A stretch of 8,837 nt of DNA from Clostridium sp. 26_22 (GTDB lineage Bacteria; Bacillota; Clostridia; TANB77; CAG-508), in NCBI GenBank assembly GCA_001916005.1, contig MNRP01000013.1:1-8837 (forward strand), in the 5' to 3' direction. The notes beneath the pieces are model-generated. The model was given only the letters and a program-made list of their open reading frames with translations, had not been told where the DNA came from and did not search any database. This document shows positions 1-5,922 of this stretch, in pieces (positions within the stretch are counted from its first letter, which is position 1; each line of letters starts with the position of its first letter). The position numbers were made by a program, and so were the translations under genes.

Positions 1-138
1 TTAGCAATTACATTTTATCAGGTATTTTGGATAAGTGCTATATTTTTACAAAAAAATGTTGGAGTTTATTTAATCACCCCAACATTTATTATAGAACCAA
101 TAATAGAAAAAGGAATTAAGGAGAATATCTCTCTTTAA
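1..138 (+). CDS. Possible 3' end of a convergent membrane-protein gene (partial, doubtful)
   Basis: Frame 1 is open from the first base to a TAA at 136-138, giving 45 residues. The first part is hydrophobic (LAITFYQVFWISAIFL) and the end is charged (EKGIKENISL). This could be the last membrane helix and tail of a protein that begins outside the window, convergent with ttcA, with the two stops about 8 nt apart inside a shared hairpin. Against it, frame 3 is also open for 38 codons in the same stretch, the DNA is very AT-rich, and the ORF would run through two hairpins that read well as minus-strand terminators. No family is recognised. Low confidence. Confidence 0.22.
   Translation, partial: LAITFYQVFWISAIFLQKNVGVYLITPTFIIEPIIEKGIKENISL
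54..87 (-). terminator. Distal intrinsic terminator downstream of ttcA
   Basis: A 9-bp stem AAATGTTGG (54-62) / CCAACATTT (79-87) encloses a 16-nt loop. Read on the minus strand, the stem runs into a seven-T tract (complement of the A run at 50-56), which is the layout of a rho-independent terminator for leftward transcription. On the plus strand the stem is followed only by TATTAT, so it is weaker in that direction. It is the second of two hairpins after ttcA. Confidence 0.55.
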
Positions 139-147
139 TTCCTTTTT
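107..147 (-). terminator. Long, probably bidirectional terminator hairpin overlapping the ttcA stop
   Basis: The arms 107-124 and 130-147 pair over 18 positions with one G-U wobble and a 5-nt loop. The outer 13 bp, AAAAAGGAATTAA with TTAATTCCTTTTT, are perfect. The A run on one arm and T run on the other give a U-tract in both directions. The first two bases of the ttcA stop complement (146-148) lie in the stem, so leftward transcripts would end right after the coding region. It could also serve a convergent gene entering from the left. Confidence 0.7.
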
Positions 148-865
148 AATCCTTGTTTTTTACTTTCCAATCTGGAAGATTTCTTTGAATTGCTCCAAAG
201 AGGTTAGCTCTAATCATAGGAATATTTTTTTGAAGTGAAAAAATCATTAGTCTCATATCTTCTCTTTTTGATGTACCATCCATAGGGCAAACTTTTGGCA
301 TAACTGTTAAATTATTTTTCTTAACAAAACGTTTTGTTTCTTTTTCAGGAGTATAAACTAGTGGCCTAATTAGTGTAATACCAGTTCTATCCATATGGCT
401 AACAGGAGAAAAAGCTCCTATACTACCAGTATAAAATAGATTTAGTAAAAAAGTTTCTAAAACATCATCTTGGTTATGTCCTAAGGCAATTTTATTGCAA
501 CCTTCTCTTACTGCAATAGAATTTATTGCACCTCTTCGTAAATTAGCACATAAAGAACATGGATTTTTTTCTTTTCTTATATCAAATACAATTTCTTTAG
601 TATGAGTTTTTCCAATAAATAATGGAATTTCTAAGTTATCACAAAGGTTTTGCAATAAAGTTGTATCAAAAAATTCAAAACCCGGATTTATACTAATTGC
701 AATTAATTCGAACTTTTTAGGATAAAATCTTTGTAATGCTTTAAAAGCATGTAACAAAGTAATAGAATCTTTTCCGCCAGAAAGGCAAATTGCTATTTTA
801 TCATTTTCTTCGATCATATTATATTCTTCAATTGCTTTTCTCATATAACTTAATATTCTTTGCAT
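146..865 (-). CDS. ttcA: TtcA-family tRNA 2-thiocytidine biosynthesis protein (PP-loop ATPase)
   Basis: Cytoplasmic tRNA-modifying enzyme of the PP-loop/adenylate-forming superfamily. TtcA makes 2-thiocytidine at tRNA position 32 using ATP and an iron-sulfur cluster. In 239-residue numbering from the ATG at 865, the PP-loop SGGKDS is at 29-34. A CSLC pair is at 103-106 followed by NLRRG, GHNQDD is at 129-134, and a later cysteine at 193 lies in KVCPMDGTSKRE. The CxxC plus a third downstream Cys is the cluster-ligand pattern of the TtcA/TtuA group. Length and motif order look complete. An in-frame GTG at 877 would add MEEI, but it sits in the Shine-Dalgarno GGAGG (871-875) and has none of its own. 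The ATG at 865 is 5 nt from that site. The gene diverges from the surface-protein genes and appears unrelated to them. The exact substrate (C32 or another thiolated base) cannot be proved from sequence. Confidence 0.9.
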   Translation of the reverse strand: MQRILSYMRKAIEEYNMIEENDKIAICLSGGKDSITLLHAFKALQRFYPKKFELIAISINPGFEFFDTTLLQNLCDNLEIPLFIGKTHTKEIVFDIRKEKNPCSLCANLRRGAINSIAVREGCNKIALGHNQDDVLETFLLNLFYTGSIGAFSPVSHMDRTGITLIRPLVYTPEKETKRFVKKNNLTVMPKVCPMDGTSKREDMRLMIFSLQKNIPMIRANLFGAIQRNLPDWKVKNKD

Positions 866-870
866 AATTT

Positions 871-875
871 CCTCC
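871..875 (-). promoter_or_regulatory. Ribosome binding site that decides the ttcA start
   Basis: The minus strand reads GGAGGAAATTATG, placing GGAGG 5 nt before the ATG at 865. The upstream GTG at 877 overlaps this site and is preceded only by an A/T run, so the ATG is the supported start. Confidence 0.75.
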
Positions 876-891
876 ACAATTTTTTATTAAT

Positions 892-900
892 ATTATATCA
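892..900 (-). promoter_or_regulatory. Extended -10 promoter for ttcA
   Basis: The minus strand reads TGATATAAT, a perfect extended -10 element (TGnTATAAT). There is no good -35 at 17 bp (ACGTAA there), as extended -10 promoters allow. A TTGACA lies only 8 bp upstream (906-911), too close to act as the -35. Transcription would start near 885, giving a leader of about 20 nt with the ribosome binding site, which again fits the ATG at 865. Confidence 0.45.
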
Positions 901-925
901 TTTCTTGTCAAGTCTTACGTAAATA

Positions 926-952
926 GGAAAAAAAAGGACGTCCCCATTTCCC
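926..952. repeat. Small imperfect palindrome with GGACGTCC core
   Basis: The perfect 8-bp palindrome GGACGTCC (936-943) is flanked by GGAAA (926-930) and TTTCC (947-951), with an A8 run on one side. It is a G+C island in an otherwise nearly pure A/T spacer. The layout recalls the short intergenic REP-like palindromes scattered through many Firmicutes genomes, but only one copy is in the window, so the repeat status is inferred. Confidence 0.3.
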
Positions 953-962
953 TAAATTTTTT

Positions 963-984
963 ATGTAACAAAAATGTAATAAAA
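963..984 (+). repeat. 11-bp tandem direct repeat upstream of the surface operon
   Basis: ATGTAACAAAA (963-973) is followed directly by ATGTAATAAAA (974-984), matching at 10 of 11 positions. The 11-bp period puts both copies on one face of the helix, as in direct-repeat sites of OmpR/PhoB-type response regulators. It lies about 95 bp upstream of the proposed -35 element. In such AT-rich DNA, chance is a real alternative. Confidence 0.2.
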
Positions 985-1079
985 ACTTAATTTTAGAAAG
1001 TGAAAATTGATCAAGTGAGCTTCCCTAAAGAGAAAAAGCACGAATTTTGTAATATTTTATTTTTGGAAAATACTGAGTG

Positions 1080-1108
1080 TTGAAATTATATATAAATATA
1101 AGTAAAAT
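1080..1108 (+). promoter_or_regulatory. Sigma-A-like promoter for the surface-protein operon
   Basis: TTGAAA (1080-1085) and TAAAAT (1103-1108) are separated by exactly 17 bp, one mismatch from consensus in each box. Transcription from about 1115 would leave a leader of about 32 nt that includes the AGGAGGA site at 1134-1140. A perfect TATAAT at 1117-1122 is an alternative -10, but its -35 is poor and its start point would fall next to the ribosome binding site. Nothing else recognisable as a riboswitch or RNA was seen in 985-1079. Confidence 0.5.
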
Positions 1109-1146
1109 AAAATTAGTATAATGGGCTAAATATAGGAGGAAAAACA

Positions 1147-4100
1147 ATGAAAGAGGTATTGAAAAAAATTGTAACAATGTTTTTGGTGATGATGTTATTA
1201 ATAAATAGCTCAGCTATGTTGATAATATCAGAAGCGGTTGATGAAATACAAATTTTAACTAACAACAAAAATGTGCAATTTATAGCATATTTTGAAGATG
1301 ATAGTGGAAATAGAGTTTCAAAAATCAGTAAAGAATTAAATAGTTATGACATGAAATTGTATTTAGAGTTGAGTGTTGAAAAGGAAGGGTACTTAGAAAA
1401 TGCCAATATAACTCTAAAAAATAGCAATTTTGTTTTTGATACTCAAAATCAAATAGATGGAATAAGCAAAATAAATGATGATAGTTTAAATATTGATTAT
1501 ATTGGCGCTGGTGAAAGCAAGAAAATTGAAATAAAAGTAAAAGCAAAAAAAGACGAAAACTATAATTTAGACTTATTAGAACAAGAAACACAAATTGAAT
1601 TAAAAGCTAATTACGTAAATAGCCAAAGTAATAATACAGAGATAGCAACAACAAGAAAGATTCAATGGAAACAGACTTCTCCATATAATGATGAGAATAA
1701 TGGAGCTGAAATAAATCAAAAAGTAATAACAAATACAAATGCAATTTATGATGGACAAGAAAAAAGAATATTACAACTTGAAGTAGAAAACAAATTAAAT
1801 GGAAATGAATATCCAGTAAAAAATACAAAGTTAGAATTAGCTATACCAAAAGTAAATGGAGAAAATCCAGAAAAAGTAATAGTAAATTCAATACAAAGGG
1901 GATTAACAACAAAAAGAGAATTAACTGAAGAAGATTACAATTACGATAAAGTAACAGAAAAATTAGTAATAAATAGTGCAAATGAAGCAACAGAAGAAAA
2001 TACTGTAGAATGGAAGCAAGATGGAGAAGATAAATATATAGTAACATATATATTTAACAAAGTTGATAATATAGAAGAACAAGAATTAAATGCCAAAATA
2101 GAATTGAATTTATATGATTCTAAAAATACAAAAATAACAGCTGAAAATTCAATTGAGTTAGACCAAGAAGAAAAAAATTCAATAATATCAACAGAAATAT
2201 TAAATGCAGAAGATGAAATTTATAAAGGAAAATTATACGAAGAAAAACAAAGAGAAATAACAGAAAATGTAAAAATAAATGTAAATTGTTTAAAAGTTAT
2301 GGCAAATATTGAATTGCAAGAAGAATCAAATGAAAACTTAGAAACAAAACAAATAAGCATTGACAAAAATAATATGCTAGAAATTCTAGGAGAAGAAGGC
2401 ATTATAGAAGTATTAGATTCAAATACAGAAAATAAAATAACAGAAATAAATAAAGATACAGAAGCGGATGAAAACGGTGATATAGAAATAAAAACAAATG
2501 ATGTAGATGCTATAAAAATAAAAACAAGTGAACCACAAAAAGTAGGAACAATAAATATAAAAGCAATAAAGATAATTAAAGAAGAACAAGAAAATAAAAT
2601 AAAACAAATGCAAGAAATATCATATGCAATAGTAGGAAAAAATATAAATAAAGTTGAAACAAAAATAAAATTAAATGAAACACAAACAGATGCAGTTTTG
2701 GAGATAAACAAAGATTCATTAAATACAATGCAAGAAAATGAAATAGAAGCAAAAGTGATTTTAAAAGAAAACTCAGAAGCAAACGATTTATATAAAAATC
2801 CAACAATTGAAATTGAATTACCAGAACAAGTAGAACAAGCAGAAATAACAAATATAAATAAAATGTATGCAGACAATTTTAATATAAGTAAATATGATAT
2901 TGAAGAAAAAAATGGAAGAAAAATAATAAGAGTAAAATTAGTTGGCGAAGACACAAAATATGTAGAAAATATTATATGTGGTCCAACAGTTGTACTAAAC
3001 TTAAAATTAACATTAAATAAATTAGCAAAAACTTCAACAGAAAAAATAAAAATGAATTATACAAATGAAAAAGCAAAAGGTTATAAAGATAATGCACAAA
3101 CTGGAACAGAAGAAAAAGAAATACAAATAACATCACCAACAGGAATAATAACAACAAATAAAATAAAAGAATTAAATGTAAATACAATTGGTGAAGAAGA
3201 AAATAAAAATGTAAAAATAGAAGTTGGACAAGAAGAAAAACAAGCGACTGTAGAAAAAGAAGTAATAAATAATACTGGAGATAAAGTAGAAAATGTAGTT
3301 ATATCAGGAAGATTTGCTACAGATGGAAAAGACAATAATATGGGCGTTGTACTAGCAAGTGCAGTAGGAGTAAGTGGAATAGAAAATGCAAAAGTATATT
3401 ATACAGAAAAAGAAGATGCAACAGAAGATTTAAATGATTCAAATAATGAATGGACAACTGAGGCTTCAACTAATGCAAAAAATTACATGGTTACAATTGA
3501 TAAAATGGAAGCAACAGATGTAGCTAATATCACTTACAAAGAAAAAATCCCATCAAGCCTAGATTATAATAAAAATGCAGTTGAAACATATGCAATTACA
3601 TATGATGAAAATTCAAATGGAACAAGTCAACAAGTAAATGGAACAAATGTAAATCTAACTACAGGAACAGGTCCAGATTTGAATGTAACATTAACAGCAC
3701 AAGTTGGTGGAGATGATATTGCAAATGGAGATGAAGTAAAACAAGGAGAAGTTATAAAATATATTGCAAAGGTAACTAATAATGGAACTGAAGAGGCAAA
3801 AAATGTCATTGTAAAAGGTAGGATCCCTGATGGAACTGTATACTTAACATTAGTTGATGACTATGTATATAATTATGATTTATATTATAAGGAAAATTTA
3901 GATGTAAAAGAGTTTAATGGAATAATTCAATCTATTGGAAGCGGAGAAACAAAAGAAATATCTTATGAAGTTCGTGTTAATAAAGATTCTGTTGTTGGAA
4001 ATGAAGTTACAAATAAAATCATAGCTAATTATGAAGGTATAGAAAAAGAAAGTAATGAATTAAAGGTAAAATATGCATTAGGAGATATTAGAGTAACATT

Positions 4101-5901
4101 AAAATGTGTTATGGATTTAAGTTCAAATATTTCTAGTTATGATAATGTAAAATATCAAGTTATTATAGAAAACTTATCTGAAACAACAAAAAGTAAATTA
4201 GAAATTTCAGAAGTTCATTCAGAATATATGAAATTATTGAGTATGAAAAAAGAAGACATTGGTAATGGCGAGGCTCAGTTAATAAAAGAAAATGAAAAAT
4301 ATTATATAAGTGGTTTGGGAAAAAATGAAACAATAATTTTGGGAGCATATTATGAATGTGGAAAAATAAAAGATAATGAAGACTCAGAAGTAAAATACAT
4401 AATATCAGATGGAGAAAATAACTATAGATCTAATTTATTCCATAGAGCAGTTAATGTAGGAGAATACTTAGAAGTAAAGCAAACTTCAAAAACAGATGGA
4501 GAATATGTAAAAGCGGGAGATACTATTGAATATGATCTAGAGCTAATAGGACATAATTTTAAAGATAAGGAAAATTTGGAAAAAGATGAAGAGGTTGAAG
4601 TAGAAGTAACAGTATCAGATAGTATTCCAAATGAACTTTCTATAGATAAAGTATATGTTGGTAACAATGAAATAAAAGATTATGTTTATAATATTAATAG
4701 AAAATTAACTTTTAAAACAAAAATAAAAAATGGTGAAAATGAAAAAATTAGAGTTATAACTATTGTAAATAAACAAGAGGATTTAAGCAAAGATATAGAA
4801 ATATCTAATAAATTTGAAATATTACTTAATACAGATATTTATACTACAAATAATATAATTAACATTATGCAAAAAGATAAAAATATAAATCCCGATGATC
4901 CGGATAATCCAATCAATCCAGATGACCCAGTTAAAAACGAATTTGTTATTACTGGAACAGCTTGGTGTGATGAAAATGAAGATGGTATAAGAAATGATAA
5001 TGAAAAAGTATTAGAAGGAATACCAGTATATTTGTACAATGTAAAAACTAATAAAATAGATGAAAATTATAAAGAAATTACAGATGCAAATGGTAAATAT
5101 AAAATAAATGTAGAAAAAGGAGAATACTTAGTATTATTTGATTATGATTCTTCGAAATATAAATTATCAAAATACAAAGTAGAAGGAGCTCAAGAAAGCA
5201 TAAATTCAAATGTTGTTGCAGCAAAAGTAAGTGTAAATGGAGAAGAAAAAATATATGCAGTATCAGATAGAATTAAAATAACTGATAAAAGTGTTGCTAA
5301 CATAAATATTGGATTAATAGAATTGAAAACACTTGATATAAAATTAGAAAAAAATATAAAAAGAATTGCAGTTCAAGATTCTACTAATACTATTGTTTAT
5401 GATTATAATGATGAAAGTTTAGCCAAAGTTGAATTAAATGCAAAAAAAGTTGCAGGAACAACAATTATAGTTGAATATGAAATTAAGGTAACAAATGTTG
5501 GTGAAGTTGATGCATATATAAGAAAAATTAAAGATTTTATGCCGCAAGATATGATATTTAAATCTGAGTTAAATAAGGATTGGTATTTAAATGGTAAAGA
5601 TTTATATACTTCAACATTATCAAACAAAAAATTAAAGGCAGGAGAAACAGAAACATTAAAATTGATACTAACAAAGGGAATGAATGCATCAAATGTTGGT
5701 TTAATAAATAATAAGGCTGAAATAATGGAAATATATACAGAAGATACATTAAAGGAAAAAAATACAGAAGATAATATAGATAATGCACAATTAATAGTAA
5801 GTATAAAAACAGGAGAATTTATTAAATATTCTTTAATTACTATATTAGCAATATTGTTTATATGCATATTAATAATAACTTTTATAAGGAAAAAAGAATA
5901 A
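1147..5901 (+). CDS. Large secreted, C-terminally anchored surface protein with DUF11-like repeats and an SdrD B-like domain
   Basis: A 1584-residue cell-surface stalk or adhesin-type protein; ligand unknown. The ATG at 1147 has AGGAGGA 6 nt upstream. Residues 1-30 form a signal peptide (KK, hydrophobic core, SEA before the likely cut). Residues 31 to about 680 are a Lys/Glu/Asn/Ile-rich beta-type region without a recognised catalytic motif. DUF11/Ig-like repeats follow, around 681-730, 843-970 (GEVIKYIAKVTNNG), 977-1100 and 1106-1240 (AGDTIEYDLELIG). An Asp/Pro linker (NPDDPDNPINPDDP) near 1248-1262 leads into an SdrD B-like domain from about 1266 to 1355, with a calcium-type loop DENEDG at 1275-1280 and E1286. 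A last DUF11-like domain carries EYEIKVTNVGEVDAY and ELNKDWYLNGKDLY. The tail is SIKTGE (1552-1557), a hydrophobic segment about 1561-1580, then RKKE: the order of a sortase signal, but without LPxTG. The second surface gene starts 21 nt downstream. Family assignment rests on motif recall, not a search. Confidence 0.85.
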   Translation: MKEVLKKIVTMFLVMMLLINSSAMLIISEAVDEIQILTNNKNVQFIAYFEDDSGNRVSKISKELNSYDMKLYLELSVEKEGYLENANITLKNSNFVFDTQNQIDGISKINDDSLNIDYIGAGESKKIEIKVKAKKDENYNLDLLEQETQIELKANYVNSQSNNTEIATTRKIQWKQTSPYNDENNGAEINQKVITNTNAIYDGQEKRILQLEVENKLNGNEYPVKNTKLELAIPKVNGENPEKVIVNSIQRGLTTKRELTEEDYNYDKVTEKLVINSANEATEENTVEWKQDGEDKYIVTYIFNKVDNIEEQELNAKIELNLYDSKNTKITAENSIELDQEEKNSIISTEILNAEDEIYKGKLYEEKQREITENVKINVNCLKVMANIELQEESNENLETKQISIDKNNMLEILGEEGIIEVLDSNTENKITEINKDTEADENGDIEIKTNDVDAIKIKTSEPQKVGTINIKAIKIIKEEQENKIKQMQEISYAIVGKNINKVETKIKLNETQTDAVLEINKDSLNTMQENEIEAKVILKENSEANDLYKNPTIEIELPEQVEQAEITNINKMYADNFNISKYDIEEKNGRKIIRVKLVGEDTKYVENIICGPTVVLNLKLTLNKLAKTSTEKIKMNYTNEKAKGYKDNAQTGTEEKEIQITSPTGIITTNKIKELNVNTIGEEENKNVKIEVGQEEKQATVEKEVINNTGDKVENVVISGRFATDGKDNNMGVVLASAVGVSGIENAKVYYTEKEDATEDLNDSNNEWTTEASTNAKNYMVTIDKMEATDVANITYKEKIPSSLDYNKNAVETYAITYDENSNGTSQQVNGTNVNLTTGTGPDLNVTLTAQVGGDDIANGDEVKQGEVIKYIAKVTNNGTEEAKNVIVKGRIPDGTVYLTLVDDYVYNYDLYYKENLDVKEFNGIIQSIGSGETKEISYEVRVNKDSVVGNEVTNKIIANYEGIEKESNELKVKYALGDIRVTLKCVMDLSSNISSYDNVKYQVIIENLSETTKSKLEISEVHSEYMKLLSMKKEDIGNGEAQLIKENEKYYISGLGKNETIILGAYYECGKIKDNEDSEVKYIISDGENNYRSNLFHRAVNVGEYLEVKQTSKTDGEYVKAGDTIEYDLELIGHNFKDKENLEKDEEVEVEVTVSDSIPNELSIDKVYVGNNEIKDYVYNINRKLTFKTKIKNGENEKIRVITIVNKQEDLSKDIEISNKFEILLNTDIYTTNNIINIMQKDKNINPDDPDNPINPDDPVKNEFVITGTAWCDENEDGIRNDNEKVLEGIPVYLYNVKTNKIDENYKEITDANGKYKINVEKGEYLVLFDYDSSKYKLSKYKVEGAQESINSNVVAAKVSVNGEEKIYAVSDRIKITDKSVANINIGLIELKTLDIKLEKNIKRIAVQDSTNTIVYDYNDESLAKVELNAKKVAGTTIIVEYEIKVTNVGEVDAYIRKIKDFMPQDMIFKSELNKDWYLNGKDLYTSTLSNKKLKAGETETLKLILTKGMNASNVGLINNKAEIMEIYTEDTLKEKNTEDNIDNAQLIVSIKTGEFIKYSLITILAILFICILIITFIRKKE
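4888..4935 (+). other. Asp/Pro-rich linker in the first surface protein
   Basis: This stretch encodes NPDDPDNPINPDDPVK, a run of N/D-P units just before the SdrD B-like domain. Such linkers commonly act as extended spacers between stalk and wall-proximal domains. The codons vary (CCC, CCG, CCA), so it is not a simple DNA tandem repeat. Confidence 0.6.
4942..5325 (+). other. SdrD B-like domain with calcium-type loop (region within the first surface gene)
   Basis: Residues 1266 to about 1393 begin FVITGTAWCDENEDGIRNDNE and go on LEGIPVYLYN, then ITDANGKYKINVEKGEY. This is the SdrD B/CnaB-like pattern: Gly-x-x-Trp-x-D-x-N-x-DG-x(4-5)-E, then GIPVYLY, then a (T)DANGKY turn. In Sdr proteins the DxNxDG loop binds calcium. 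Domain borders are approximate. Confidence 0.65.
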
Positions 5902-5906
5902 CTAGG

Positions 5907-5915
5907 AAAGGAGGT
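5907..5915 (+). promoter_or_regulatory. Strong ribosome binding site for a GTG start
   Basis: AAAGGAGGT is nearly fully complementary to the 16S anti-Shine-Dalgarno and ends 7 nt before the GTG at 5923. It fixes this GTG as the start and lies in the 21-nt gap after the TAA of the first surface gene. No promoter or terminator fits in that gap, so the two genes are probably co-transcribed. Confidence 0.85.
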
Positions 5916-5922
5916 AAAAAAA

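Noticed and set aside
3..116. Frame-3 open stretch of 38 codons at the left edge
   Set aside because: It shows no protein-like pattern and competes with the frame-1 stretch. Open frames of this length occur by chance.
866..877. GTG at 877 as the ttcA start (adds four residues)
   Set aside because: It overlaps the Shine-Dalgarno serving the ATG at 865, has no ribosome binding site of its own, and would leave only about an 8-nt leader from the extended -10 promoter.
906..911. TTGACA on the minus strand as a ttcA -35 box
   Set aside because: It is only 8 bp from TATAAT and lacks a good -10 at 16-18 bp. The extended -10 explains the promoter better.
1040..1080. Possible hairpin TATTTT-TGG-AAAATA (1058-1072) or riboswitch in the leader region
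   Set aside because: It is a six-pair, all-A/T stem with no conserved riboswitch motif, and it lies upstream of the proposed transcription start.
2220..2954. Long minus-strand open frame (244 codons) opposite the first surface gene, and many shorter antisense ones between 1325 and 5867
   Set aside because: They encode low-complexity Phe/Ser/Leu/Ile strings, lack ribosome binding sites, and arise because the purine-rich sense codons give few antisense stops. The sense strand has a clear signal peptide, domains and anchor.
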